Assembly (NCBI GenBank): GCA_948567375.1
Contig: OX419758.1
Coordinates: forward strand, 22,883,001-22,947,000
Reading direction: 5' to 3'
Length of the DNA: 64,000 nucleotides
DNA from: Lunularia cruciata
Lineage: Eukaryota; Streptophyta; Marchantiopsida; Lunulariales; Lunulariaceae
The notes below the pieces were generated by a model. It had not been told where the DNA came from, did no database searches, and saw only the letters and a list, made by a program, of their open reading frames with translations. Positions 1-11,220 of the stretch are shown piece after piece. The translations under genes and the position numbers were made by a program. Numbering within the stretch: position 1 is the first letter of the stretch; each line of letters begins with the position of its first letter.

Positions 1-505
1 CCATGGTGTGTTACCTTAATAACCACCAGAAGTTCATCTTGAGTGAGAGATAGGCCAGTTCACAATACATCAAATGCAAGCAAGTGATCTTATATCTCAT
101 TTACTATTTTGGAGAGGAGTTCATGAATGTAATAATAAATTTGCCAAACCTTGTGATATATTATAGAGAGTAGAATTTGATGATTTACACTTTGTTATAA
201 TGCAATGGATCTGAATAAACCAAATCCTCTTCTTTTCAACACTCAAGTAGAAATCAGTCATGTAATTAGACCAAAAGTGAGGTTTAGGGATTTTTCACTC
301 TGCAATTTTAGTAAGGAATATTATAAATGAGTGATAACATCTGAGGTCCCAATTGTTCATGCCTCCTCCCAAGTTATCATATTAATCTCTAATTAAGTAG
401 GAAGTATTGATGGAGCATCTGTTGTGTGTACAAATCATGGAACCACAATTGCAAGATCTAATGCAAGGGATTTTGAACTAGTTTTGGGAGATCAAGATGA
501 TAATA
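1..505 (+). mobile_element. Element H, part 1: chromovirus gag-leader remnant
   Basis: From about position 60 the sequence aligns by eye with the leader and early gag of element D (about 30365-30840). Shared blocks include the stretch around 226-300 beginning TTTCAACACTCAAGTAGAAA and the GCAAGATCTAATGCAAGGGA block near 450. The reading frames are broken. The 5' LTR would lie left of the window. The match stops at about 500 inside a GAGATCAAGATGA context and resumes at 16767, so H is the outermost host that B entered. Positions 1-60 match nothing else I can see. Confidence 0.7.
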
Positions 506-587
506 GGGGTATTTTGGTAGTACCTAGACTACTTGTTGATAGTCTGATTTCATGTTTAGGGTATTGATCACATGGTAGGACCCATTG
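506..587 (+). repeat. 5' LTR remnant of element B
   Basis: About 80 bases, from ATTTTGGTAG near 511 through the ACTACTTGTTGATAG and CACATGGTAGGACCC blocks, align with 16288-16370 inside the 3' LTR of B. Only the middle of the LTR survives. The first ~180 bases and the end are missing, replaced on the right by unrelated sequence. Confidence 0.55.
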
Positions 588-2985
588 TCAAATTTTGGCT
601 CAAGTTGGGTGAAGCTTGGCCAGATTTGGAGAAGTAAATCTGATTTTACATTAGATTTACGACAAATTTTGGCTTGATTTGGGTGAAGCTTGGCCTCATT
701 TGGTTGAATTTTGGTGTTTCAAGGGTTCAAGGCATAAGGCTATGAGAGGCTACAAAGGCCTAGAAGGACCAATGTGAGGGTAGCTAGTTTAGATGACTTT
801 TGTTGATCATAGTTTAGCAAAATCTGCCCACCCTTCTAGATTATACGCAAAAGGGTTTGAACCTCAAACCTTTGGTTCCAAGATTGGTGCCCTAGCCAAT
901 TGGTCCACCTTAACTTGTTGTCTTAGTGATTGTTCTGATGATATCTATACACAAGTAGCTTTGGCTAAGACAAGCAGTTGATCCCATTCTTGGTAATCTT
1001 GGTAGCTTATGAAGTAGATAGACTAGTCAGAATTGGTCAAATACAAAGTCAAATAGTAACAAGTAGTTCTTCTTGGTTGTGTCTTTAATCTCTCAAGTAG
1101 CAACTACACCTAGAGTAACAAGCACTCAATCTCAACAACTTGTAACTAATTCATACTCTCATAATCACAACGTAACAAATTCTGTCCAAACAAATCTTGA
1201 TTGTGATGATTCAAATTCTCTCAAAGATGGCACTTCACTACAAAACAACTTCACCTCAGAATTGTGTTCCATCCTTCCATTGAAAGCACAACTTCCTTGA
1301 TCAAAATTGCTTCACATCAACACTATGTTGCACTCACAACTACAAAATACTACCAACACTACAATTCCTCTCAAATCTGTCAAGGCATTGCTCTAATTGC
1401 ACTTCACTCAAGATCAAACACACAGGATGAAGATCAAGACTGCATAATCCAACATCTAACAAACACATTGACTTGCACTTTAGAATTCTCCAAACACTCA
1501 CAAACACACACACAACACTAATACTCGGAATTAAGCTCAAGTGATGAGCACTAAATTCAGTGCTTCACTTTATCTATCTTCAAAAATTATGAATATTGAA
1601 CAACATAACACTACGAATGCCTCCTTTAAATAGTAAAGCAATTGATAGTTACTAACAAAAATACCGTTCTATAACAACTCTTCCTACGTGTAGATCCAAA
1701 ATGACAATGCACCTCTTCATATCTCAAAACTGTTACTAATCCGATCCGATGTCTACTTCTTCTTCGGCTTTCAAACCCGATGATCTCCCTATTCCTTCTC
1801 CTTCTTTGGGTTTATCTTCAACTACCAAATCCTTCACTATTTCTACTACTTCTTCACTATGAATTACAATTGAAGTCATGGGTAACTTTTCTAACTCTTT
1901 ATCTTTTGACCCACTCTTCTCTAATGTCTCAGATGTCAAATCTGAAGACACCTACACTCCTACAAACATCTAGTGGAAGAAGACTACCTGTTGCATGTTC
2001 ACATATATCATTCATTCAGGCTTGAATATGGCCATTATCACTCCTATGATGTTTCATCTAATTGGGTCTCAATAGGACTCCACTTTGTAACCATTAGTCG
2101 TGCATGCAGCAAAGAACAAATTTCAAATTTCTGCAGTCTCCTCTGCAACATCACACTTCCGATAGAAGGTGATCCCAATTTGCTTCCTTCTCCAATACTA
2201 ACCTCCAATCTGACTCAATCTATCGAGCTAGATTTCCTCTCTCCCCTTGAATTCAAGGCCTTCCTCACAATTGATGGCAACTGTCTCTGCCATGACTCCT
2301 AGGAAACTAAAATTCCAATTCTAGTCTAAAAATGTAATCCAAAGTCTATTCTAGACTTTGATCCGTGCTATGACATCTAACCTCCAAATTGCAAAACTCC
2401 TCACTGCAAGTGCATTATTGGCCTTCTTTGCCATGATTTGCTCTCTAGTTCTTTGACACTAAAAAACTATTCCCTCTCTTGGACACGACACTCTAACCCC
2501 TTCTAGACTTCAGAAAATTTCACTCTCAATTGACTTCTTGACACGCATTACTGCAGGATGACTACTTAGAGAAATATGATATATACTTGATATATTCAAT
2601 TTCCCCCTATGCAATTGCAATTTTATATTACCCCAAAGTGCAGTCATTCTTCAGTCAATTTCAAAATTGACTCCCCCCTTCTTCTGCATGTTGATTTCTT
2701 GTCATTGTCAAGGCATGCTTCTCCTACCTCCGCCATTTCTTGAAGTGTACTTTCTTGCCACATAGAAAGGCTGTTACACCGTCTTCATATTGGCCTTCCC
2801 TTCCTGGTCCGAAGACGACCTTCTTTGGACTTGTCTCTTCATACCTCCCCCTTCCAAGTACTTCCACTTTTTGACCCTAATTCAACTTCTTTGGATTTAC
2901 TCCAAAGATACACCCCTCCATTCTTTCCTTTGTAATTCGGCTTTCTTACTAACTTCTTCTTCAAAACTCTAACAAAACAGAAGAA
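588..2985. other. Unassigned 2.4-kb stretch inside element B
   Basis: This lies between the B LTR remnant and the B gag and matches nothing else in the window. Positions 1000-2980 are pyrimidine-rich on the + strand, so the minus strand reads purine-rich. A 71-codon acidic, Glu/Lys-rich open frame on the minus strand (1736-1951) is the most protein-like piece, but I recognise no domain in it. It may be a further insertion of unknown class or an untranslated leader of B. No terminal repeats or target duplication are visible. Confidence 0.35.
589..703 (+). repeat. 41-bp imperfect direct repeat
   Basis: Copy 1 is 589-629 and copy 2 is 663-703. Both begin CAAATTTTGGCT and share GGGTGAAGCTTGGCC. 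The start-to-start distance is 74 bases. No function is apparent. Confidence 0.7.
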
Positions 2986-2999
2986 AAAAATGTGGGTAC

Positions 3000-4740
3000 C
3001 ACAACTAGTCAGACTAATATGTTTCTCTTCAATGAGGCATGAAGTGATGACTTGCAGATTGTGAGAGTATGTGTTGTGATGACAAGTTACAAGTTGCCCT
3101 TCCCCTAGTGTAGTTGTCTTAGTTAGAGCTACATTAGTAGATGGTGTTTAGTTGGAGGTGGCACTTGGTGGTAATTCTTGGTGGGGTTACTTTCTATGGT
3201 TATAGTTGTATTTTGAGCTACTTTGCCACAACGGAGTTCTTTGGGGATTCTCAAGAAGATATCATGGCAATACATAGTGGGTTTACCCAGAGTGGTGCTT
3301 GGTATCAGCTTGTATCTCAAGTCCTAGTGAGAGAGGAGATTGACTTTGAGTTGGAGTTTGATACAAGGGCTGATTTAGTTGAGAGTGCAATTGGTGTGTC
3401 TACACCTTTGTTATGGGACATGGACAAGATTTACGGGGCCCCTAAAGGTCCCAAGCGTACTCTAGTATAGTAGGCACCATTGAGTTGGAAAATTTTATCC
3501 AAGAGTTCAATAGTTGATGTGATCTATAATAGATACGGAACCCGACTTTGTTCACACCCTTCATGGCATGGAAGGGATTGTTTCAAGACTTGAAGGGTCT
3601 ACCAATAAATGACTACCATGAGACAAGGGAGCTCACTTGGAGGCGATCAAGCTATGGAAATGATATTGGTCTCTAAACTACATCTCTCTATCATTTCAAG
3701 CTTGGTTGCTACGATAGATTAGCAGTACCCATAAGTTTTAGCACTAGTAGCATTGGTAGATCTATTCAAGATGTTGCTACTACAAGTGAAGGTACCACTA
3801 CAAGAGGTGGTATAGTATTGAGGTTTAACCCCATGGTGGAGTTCTTCTTGTATTTGAGGCAAAACTACCAAGGAGTATGGAATGACAAACTAAAGAGCTT
3901 GCAAGAGTTCCAATGGAAGGCTAGGGAGAGCCTATGTGAGGCATACACTAGCATGAGATGACTAATCAATTTAACTCATGGAGTGATTGAGGTCCATGCA
4001 GTCCAATTTTGATGTGGGATCTTGGATATGGAGTTGAAATGTAGAGTAAATGATGCTACATTGTTATAGGCTACTTCACCTACTTTTTGCAGTGGTCTTT
4101 GGTTTGGCTGAGCACATTGAGCTCAACATGGTGGATGAGAGAATGGTGATATTTGGATTTGGTAGGGAGACCTCATCCATAACTATTACTTCTTCTAGAG
4201 TGTAGTAGAGTGCAATAGAGTGCACTATGCCATGTTGGCTTTCAAGGGCAAAGTGGACAACCCAGATCCTATGGAGCGAGTGGAGGGCCGATTGTAGCTA
4301 GACCCTTACCTTTATTTTCAAGTCAACAACAACCAATGAGTGGTGGTGTTGCTTGTTGGACTTGTGGTGGACCTCACCATAAGAGAGAGTGCACTCAAAG
4401 CAATGGACATGATACCTCTGGATGCATTCAAAGCCAACACAAAGATAGTGCAACCAATGCTTTGACCTTCACCCAAAGTTACAGAGTGTTAGGCTTCTAT
4501 GGTAGGTGGTAGAGGAGCTCCAAATCATGGAAGACAAGGTGGTGGTAGAGGATCCACACCTGGTAGGGATGTTGTACATGCCTTTACTTCTAATATAGCC
4601 ATGGCTATTCAGATTGAGCAGTTGGAGCAAAGATTGGCTAGTATGGCCATAGCTCAAAGGATATTAGATTTGGGTGCTGAGGCTTTCACCTTTTATGTTG
4701 GTGATAGAGAAGTCTTGGATTTCACGTATGGAGCAAGATA
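3000..4740 (+). pseudogene. Element B gag (capsid-like region and zinc knuckle)
   Basis: Gag would form the virus-like particle and bind element RNA. Open stretches at 3141-3470 and 4499-4741 are separated by stops and frameshifts. Between about 3840 and 4140 a frame reads as typical retrotransposon gag, with a YLRQNYQG...W..KARESL-like helix pattern. A CCHC-type knuckle, CWTCGGPHHKREC, is encoded at 4354-4392. Spacing is one residue short of CX2CX4HX4C, depending on which His is used. The start codon is not determinable. Element A separates this gag from the protease. Confidence 0.6.
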
Positions 4741-5096
4741 GGTAGATGCATCTATCATAGTGACTAGGAGTGTAGTACATGCTCCATAGCCTAGAGGAGC
4801 ATCAATGGAGTTGGACCGACAAAAAGGAGATGCTGGCAGATAAGTCAGACTTCCCTAGTCTTTTACACTCTTTGAGGCACTACAGATGATATCCATGGCT
4901 CTTAGATGTCCTATTGCTTGTGTGGTAGGTGGTGATGGGATGTGTAACACTATCCAGTTTAGCGACAAAGTTAGTAGGGCTAACAAAGTAGCAAATAAGA
5001 CAAATTAGCCTAGAATATTCCGGAAGTATCTAGGAAGCTTCTTGGGAAGCTTCTTGGCTAGCTTAGCTTGCACCTCAAGTAAGTAGCTTCAAGAAG

Positions 5097-5114
5097 GAAG
5101 CTTCTAGAAGCTTC
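5097..5114 (+). promoter_or_regulatory. Perfect four-unit heat-shock-element pattern in LTR
   Basis: GAAGCTTCTAGAAGCTTC reads as GAA-nn-TTC-nn-GAA-nn-TTC, the spacing bound by heat-shock factor trimers. It lies about 140 bases upstream of TATAAATA. Further GAAnnTTC cores occur through the LTR (for example near 5036 and 5220). Function is inferred from the motif only. Confidence 0.55.
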
Positions 5115-5255
5115 TAGCTAGCTTAGCTTACATGCCAAGTAGGTGACTTCTAGGAGAAGCCTCTTGAGAAGCTTCTTGGCTAACTTGGCTTGCACTCTAA
5201 GAAAGCGGCTTGAGGAAGCTTCTTGAGAAGCTTCTCAAGGGCCTTGTATGCTACC

Positions 5256-5263
5256 TATAAATA
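5256..5263 (+). promoter_or_regulatory. TATA box of element A 5' LTR
   Basis: TATAAATA lies 104 bases before the LTR end, a usual place for a U3/R promoter. The same box is kept in the 3' LTR (10368-10375). Confidence 0.6.
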
Positions 5264-5368
5264 CCAAAGCCGAAGTTCATGCTAGGCATTTGGAGTTTTC
5301 TCTCATTCCAATATCCCAATGTGAGCTTCCATTCTCCTATTTCTCTCCTTAGTCTTGGTCTTTTACAT

Positions 5369-5380
5369 TGGTATTAGAGC
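5369..5380 (+). other. Primer binding site of element A (initiator tRNA-Met type)
   Basis: TGGTATTAGAGC begins one base after the LTR. It differs by one transition from TGGTATCAGAGC, the complement of the plant tRNA-iMet 3' end. Confidence 0.8.
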
Positions 5381-5637
5381 AAGAACGGGATGGATGGAAT
5401 TTATGGACCACCAAATCCACTTCTGCCAAACCATTGGGATTTTCATATCCAGATATTACCCAAGCATCATTTCACATGATTCATCACCTCACGCTTTGGG
5501 TAGGATTTTTTGCATATGGACACCTTGGCTGAGGAACCCTTGACACTTTCGATTGTAACTTATGGAGAACGGTGGACGTGTTGCATCCATGTGTTAATCA
5601 ATTAGATAAATTGGGAGTAGTGGATAGAGTAGTAGCT

Positions 5638-6540
5638 ATGGTGGCAATACCGGATCATATCCTTGTGATGCATCAACAAATTGAGCACCTTACTTGATTG
5701 TTGGATGAATGAGACCAGCAACAACAAGAACATAGAGAGAGAGTGCCAGTTTGAGATGGAGAAGATCGTATTTGATTTCCAAAACCCAAGGTTTTTGAAG
5801 GCAAGTGCAAAAGTTTGTGTTTGATTGCGAACGTTACTTTGAAGCCACCAATCTTCAAGATGAATGGAAACAGATTCTCTTGGCTTCTAGCCAATTGGAT
5901 GGTGTACCAAAACTTTGGTGGAGATTCCGAGTGGAGCAAGCTGAATGATAGATTGTTGCACCAACTTTGACCTAGGCAAAATTCAAGGATACAATATTGG
6001 TCAATTTCAAACTATAAATGCTACTTGAGCCGTACAAGATAAATTGGCAGAGTTGAAGTAGATTGGCTTAGTAATGAACTACATATCACAATTTTAGAAT
6101 ATCATCATGCAAACTCCAAATATACAAGAAGGTGAAGTTCTAGATTGATTTGTGTGGGGATTGAAGTCACGAACCAAATTGGAGGTGACCATGCGAGAAC
6201 CACAAAATGTAGAAGAAGCCATGTAATTGGCTGAGCGCTTTGATTCCTTGGTTATGATAACTTGGTCTCGACCTTGACCTACACAAAGCTTACTAGTACA
6301 CTAAGGATGGGTGGAAGAACTAGCACCAATGGAGATTGATGCTATCCAACGGAGACTACTTGGTACAGTGGATAGAGAAAGATTGTGACAAAATGGAGGT
6401 TTTTTTTTATTGTTGCCAAGTTAGACATCGCATTGCTGAATGTCCACTTAGGAATAGGAGACCTCAATAAGTTGCCCATATGGAGTTTGTGGAACAAAAT
6501 GATCAAGGAAACATGGAATCCCAATAGGAGGTTTTGAGCC
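5638..6540 (+). pseudogene. Element A gag
   Basis: An ATG at 5638 opens the frame that matches A2 gag at 24875. Several stops and at least one frameshift follow. The central part matches A2 25020-25530, which is better preserved. The knuckle near 6400-6445 reads FYCCQVRHRIAEC. It would be CX2CX4HX4C with the first Cys lost to Phe. The product would be the nucleocapsid/capsid of the particle. Confidence 0.65.
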
Positions 6541-6553
6541 ACCCACTAGGAGC

Positions 6554-6910
6554 TTGATAAGTTCAAATGGGATTGAAGGCTTGACCTATGCAAGTTTGCT
6601 TCACTTGCAAGGTACAATATTTAATCGGGGTTGTAGGATTTTGGTTGATTTTGGAAGTTTAGAGAATTGCATTTCTATGCAAGTAGCGAAGGAATTGTGT
6701 ATTCCTATCAAGCTAGTAATTGGAAGTACATTGATGATGGTGAATAGTAGAAAGTGTTATGTATTTCGTACCTCATGTCCTATTAATTTTAAGATTGAGA
6801 AGGAGTATTTGGAGTGTATGAGGTTTGTAGTGGCACCTCTACACTATGATGTCATTCTAGGACTACCTTGGCTTGAATGTCATAAAGTTCAATTTGATTG
6901 GACCCGATGA
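6554..6910 (+). pseudogene. Element A aspartic protease
   Basis: This is a 118-codon open stretch. The active-site region reads ILVDFGSLENC, where the family pattern is D-S/T-G. A2 has DSR at the same place, so the ancestor was probably DSG, and each copy has lost one essential residue. The second protease landmark, VILGLPWLE, is near residue 100. The protease would cut the Gag-Pol polyprotein. A terminal TGA (6908-6910) interrupts the link to RT. Confidence 0.8.
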
Positions 6911-6997
6911 CAAATTCAAGTACAACACCAAGGTAGAAATTTCTAATTGGGTTGTCTGGCACCTCTGAGTAAGACATCTAAGAATAGTCAGTCCTAG

Positions 6998-7117
6998 GAT
7001 GGGAAGTTTGTTGAGAAGGTAGCCATAGAGCATGCCTTGAAGAGAAAGGAGCCCCAAGATGGGAAGTTTGTTAGTGAAGCAGCCATAGAGCAAGCTTTGG
7101 AGGAAGATAAGTCTATT
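6998..7117 (+). repeat. 60-bp tandem duplication in the protease-RT linker
   Basis: Two units (6998-7057 and 7058-7117) both begin GATGGGAAGTTTGTT and contain GCCATAGAGCA. The same duplication is present in A2 (starts 26251 and 26311), so it predates both copies. Confidence 0.75.
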
Positions 7118-7179
7118 TTTGCAGTGTGGATCAAGCCGGTTGCACAAGGACAATATGAGGAGAGCCGAGAGCCTCATCA

Positions 7180-8460
7180 AGCAATGGTTGATATGATAGT
7201 TCAGGAGTTTGTGGACGTGTTTCCAGATAATCTGTTGAAGGGATTACCCTTCAATTGTGGTATGCCTTACAAGATTAGTTATTGCCAAGGAGTACTCCAA
7301 TGAGTAGACCAATCTATGGGCTCTCACCAAAGGAGTTGGAGGAGTTGCGAACAACACTTATGGAGTTGTTGGAGAAGGACTTCATACGACATAATACCTT
7401 TCCTTGGGGAGCATCGGTACTATTTGTTCCAAAGAAGGATGGAGGACTTCATTTTTGTACTGATTATCATGGGCTCAATAAGCAAACAATGAAGAATGCA
7501 TATCCCTTGCCTTGGATTGATGACTTTCTTGATCAATTGAGTAGAGCACAATACTTTTCCAAGCTGGTCTTTGTAGCGGCTATTGGCAAATCTCCATTGA
7601 TAGGGAGGATGTGCAAAAGATGGCCTTTCACACAAGGTATGGGCATTTTGAATGGAGAGTTCAACCTTTTGGGCTCATTAATGCTCCAGCAGTCTTCATG
7701 GATCAAATGCATCAGGTGTTGGATGGACTATTCAATCAGTATATGGTGGTGTTCTTGGATGATATCTTAATCTATAGCAAGACAAAGGTAGAACATGTGA
7801 ATCACATGTGAGAAGTCCTAATGACTACGACAATGGAAATTTTTATTGCAAGAAGTCAAAGTGTGCCTTTTGGCAAAAGGAAGTTACATTCTTGGAGCAC
7901 AAGATCTCATCAGAGGGGATCAAGATTGAAGAGGAGAAAATCAAGGCCATTACTGATTGGCCTACTCCAAAGGATGCTATAGAAGTACAAGCATTTAATG
8001 GATTGGACAATTTTTACTGACGGTTCATCCATTATTATGCTTATGTGGTTGCATTGACTGACCTCTTGGAGAAGGACTTGAGCTTTCAATGGACTTCCAA
8101 GCACAAAGAAGCATTCAAGAAGTTGAAACATATGGTGTCTTCAAGGCCTTTTCTTCAACCGTATGATCCTCAACTACCCTATGTGGTTGATTTTGATGCT
8201 TCTAACTTTGCAATTGGAGTCGTGTTGCAATAGGAATTCCCAAATAGACTACATCCCATTGCCTTTGTGTCTCACCAACTCAATACGGCTGAAAGAAACT
8301 ACTTTGCTTGAGATCAAGAACGACTTGCAATGGTATATGCCACCAAAGATATGGAAGCATTACCTCTTGGGGAAACAAGTGATCATGCATACTAATCAAA
8401 AACCATTGTTGCAGACCTTACACTTGGAACACATAAAGAGCCGACATCATCAATGAGAGG
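7180..8460 (+). pseudogene. Element A reverse transcriptase and RNase H
   Basis: RT begins in the frame with [14 protein letters not shown] (7300 on). Fingers motif LFVPKKDGG and DYHGLN follow, then a frameshift near 7565 and restoration at 7611. The catalytic block [11 protein letters not shown] (7747-7780) is intact. The connection (KCAFWQKEVTFL) and RNase H (DFDASNFAIGVVLQ, then a TAG at 8230) follow in other frames. About 5% of codons seem affected. It could not make an active enzyme. Confidence 0.85.
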
Positions 8461-8469
8461 AACAACTCC

Positions 8470-10050
8470 AATTGTTTGACATCAAACTTGAGTACAAATC
8501 ATGTCGGTTTCACATCATCCTTGATGCTTTATCATGACGACCTGATTTGAAGTCTCTTCCTCTCATCACAGCGGCAATTACGATGGTATCAATTTACTCC
8601 AAGGTCCAAAACAAGTTTCAGTCAGCTCTACAACAAGATTCCTTCTTCCAAATGGTACATGGTCACCTTACATCACACAACAAGGAGTACAACACCTTCT
8701 CCATCAAGGAGGGCCTTCTATTCCACAAGGACTGGATCTATGTTCTAGCCAAAGGTGATCTTCAACTTGTGTGCCTTCAAGAAGCCCATGCTTTACCCAT
8801 AGCTGGTCAGATGGGTGTGGACAAGACCTTTGATACCCTCCAATGCCAATGGTTGGCCCAACATGACGTGCGATGTTCAAGAATTTGTCTGCTTGTGTGA
8901 GAGCTGTCAACGCAACGAGGCCAACAACCAGAGGCCAAGTGGACTCCTTCAACCACTCGCCATTCCATCTGCTCAATGGGAGCATGTGAGCTTGGATCTC
9001 ATCACATCCTTGCCCAAGATAAAGCAAGGACACACAAAAATTATGGTGTTTGTGGATAACCTTAGTAAGCAAATCCATTTGGCACCAACCTGTGATACCG
9101 TGGATGCTCCAACCTTAGCACAAATCTACTTTGACAATGTCTTCAAGCATCATGGGATGCCATGTGTATTCATCTCCAACCGTGATCCTTGATTTACTGG
9201 GAAGTTTTGGCAAGCACTCTTCTAGATACTCGACACCAAGTTTGCTTTGTCCACAACCCATCATCATCAAACTAATGGACAAACCAAACGTGCAAATTGT
9301 ACATTGGAAGATATGCTATGTCCCTTCGTCAATGTCCACCATACCAATTGGGATGAATGTCTTGCAGTTGTAGAATTTGCCTACAACAATTGCAAATAGG
9401 CAAGCATCAAATTTTCTCCTTTCTTTCTCAATTTTGGCCAAGATCTGCTTGTTCCAGATTCTCTTCTTGCTCCCCCTCCATCTCAAGTTCCTCATACTTC
9501 AACATTCTTGACCACTATATCCCAATCTCTCCAACAAGCCAAGTCTCACTTCCTTGTTGCTCAGAATCCTCAAAAGCATTATGCAGATCACCATCATCGT
9601 GACCTCACCTTTGAAGTTAGTGATAAAGTCATGTTATCCTCTAGTAACCTACCTCTCCTCCTTGATACCCAAGTTCATAAACTTACCACTAGTTGGGTAG
9701 GACCTTTTGATGTCACCCAAATTGTCTCTCCTATTTCTTATCGACTTGCCTTGCCTTGTCATATGTGTATCTATCTTGTCTTTCATCTTTCCAAGTTGAA
9801 TCTTGTTGTTCCTAACCCCTCTTCCTTTCCCTCTTGATTCCAACCTCCACTCCTCCTGTCCCTATCAATGATGATGAGGAGTACAAAGTTGATTGTATCC
9901 TTGCACATTGCCATATTCAACAAGGCCATCTACAACATACGGAGTACAAGGTCCTTTGGAAAGGGTATCCCCTTCATGATGCCACATGGGAACCTCTTTC
10001 TCACCTCCAAAATGCACAAATGGCCATCTAGGAGTTCAAAGCTTCATTGG
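8470..10050 (+). pseudogene. Element A integrase with C-terminal chromodomain
   Basis: The integrase zinc finger has its CLCESCQRN end at 8890-8925. The core starts with SLDLITSLPK (D1). The second acidic site reads ISNRDP (Asp to Asn). The third region is broken by stops near 9250-9330. The C-terminal chromodomain spans about 9868-10030, with EYKVDCILAH and YKVLWKGYPLHDATWEPLSHL. Chromodomains steer integration to methylated-histone chromatin in chromoviruses. Confidence 0.8.
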
Positions 10051-10085
10051 CAACAAGGACGTCACCAACTAGTGGTGGAGGAATA

Positions 10086-10479
10086 TGTAACAATATGGAG
10101 TTTAGCGACAAAGTTAGTAGGGCTAATGAAGTAGAAAATAAGACAAATTAGCCTAGAATGTTTTGGAAATATCTAGGAAACTTCCTGGCTAGCTTAACGT
10201 GCACCTCAGGTAAGTAAATCTAGAAGCTAGCTAGCTCCAACTAGCTTAGCTTGCATGCCAAGTAGGCAACTCCTAGAAGGAAGCTTCTTGAGAAGCTTCC
10301 TGGTTAACTTGGCTTGCACTCTAAGAAAGCTGCTTGAGGAAGCTTCTCAAGGGCCTTGTATACTACCTATAAATACCAAAGCCAAAGTTCATGCTAGGCA
10401 TTTGGAGTTTTCCCCCATTCCAACATCCCAATGTGAGCTTCCATTCTCCTATTTTTCTCCTTGATCTTGGTCTTTTACA
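10086..10479 (+). repeat. 3' LTR of element A
   Basis: It starts TGTAACAATATGG and ends TTTTACA. It keeps the TATA box at 10368-10375 and the GAAGCTTCTTGAGAAGCTTC block, but has lost the four-unit heat-shock pattern (AAATCTAGAAGCTAGC here). It is 394 bases against 425 for the 5' copy, which points to an old insertion. Confidence 0.9.
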
Positions 10480-10809
10480 AGGTGCATGATAGACTACTTG
10501 CTAGTCAACCACCTACTACTTCACCAATTGAGTCTAGCTTGATGTTGAGGCGGCTTAGTTGATGATGCACCTTCCCTTTATTTTCAACCAATGATATGTT
10601 TATATTGGGAGTTGCACCCAACTCTAGTGTTTTGATTGGCTACCATACTTTGTCAGAGTAGGGATGATGTGGTTCTTACTTCTAGAGTAGAGGTGGTTGA
10701 GAGTGAAGCTAACTTGGTTGAGTAGCATGGAATCCGCATAGCAACTAATGGTTTATGGTAGGCAACAACAACTAGATTGGAGGATACCAACTAGACCTAC
10801 CTTTGAGCA

Positions 10810-11220
10810 AGCGCGGTTCACATATGGAGTTGTCATATTGGATAACCAGAGGGGGATTTTCTATTTGGTGGGACCCTCAAGGAAAGTCTATACACCATAG
10901 AGGGTCTTAGACCCTTTTTAGACTCTTGTTTGTAGTCCCTTATATTGGGAAAGGCTACAATTCTGAGTCTAGAGCTAAGGAAGACCAATGTGGAGAGCTG
11001 TCCATTTGAGATCCAAACATCTCTAGGGGTTGGTTCTACACAATGCATCACATATAGAGAGTTCATTGTCCAAATTCAGCCTAGTCATTTGATTGATAAC
11101 TCTATGGTGAGAGCTCAACCTATTGCAATAGTAGTTGAGTCATATGATGTGCTAGTTGGTAGAGCAAAATTATACCCCATGGGTTTCAATATTGACTAGG
11201 AGGAGGAGATAGCCTCTTAT
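10810..11220 (+). pseudogene. Element B aspartic protease
   Basis: Frames reading LLDTG-like LDSC at about 10918-10929 are followed by LGKATI. The DTG/DSG glycine is replaced by Cys. Then comes an open stretch (10945-11199) ending SYDVLVGRAKLYPMGF, the protease C-terminal landmark of this gypsy branch. The catalytic Gly change and stops make it inactive. It runs on, by way of a linker containing SPLDTTLIAW, into the methyltransferase. Confidence 0.65.

Larger units (their letters stand above)
4943..5367 (+). repeat. 5' LTR of element A
   Basis: This is a 425-base LTR with TG...CA ends. It contains many GAAGCTTC palindromes, a TATAAATA box and the pyrimidine-rich end CTTGGTCTTTTACA. It matches 10086-10479 and the A2 LTRs. 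The 3' copy is shorter and more rearranged in the palindrome region. Confidence 0.9.
4943..10479 (+). mobile_element. Element A: chromodomain-bearing Ty3/gypsy (chromovirus), LTR to LTR
   Basis: Both LTRs begin TGTAACA(A/C)TAT and end TTTTACA. A primer site follows the left LTR. The inside reads gag, protease, RT, RNase H, integrase, chromodomain in one direction, with stops and frameshifts throughout. It sits between the gag and protease of B. Flanking 5-mers GGATG and AGGTG agree at three of five places, so a target duplication is possible but weak. A2 and P are further copies of this family. Confidence 0.9.

Noticed and set aside
1736-1951. Acidic minus-strand frame as a host gene
   Set aside because: Low-complexity Glu/Lys/Ser composition and no extension on either side. 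Not enough for a gene call.
4938-4942. GGATG/AGGTG as target duplication of A
   Set aside because: Only three of five bases agree, so it is not stronger than chance.
5036-5235. GAAGCTTC palindromes as structural terminators
   Set aside because: The GAAnnTTC spacing and the place upstream of a TATA box fit a promoter array better than a terminator.
8704-9078. 124-codon minus-strand frame opposite A integrase
   Set aside because: Antisense shadow of the integrase coding strand, and its translation shows no domain.
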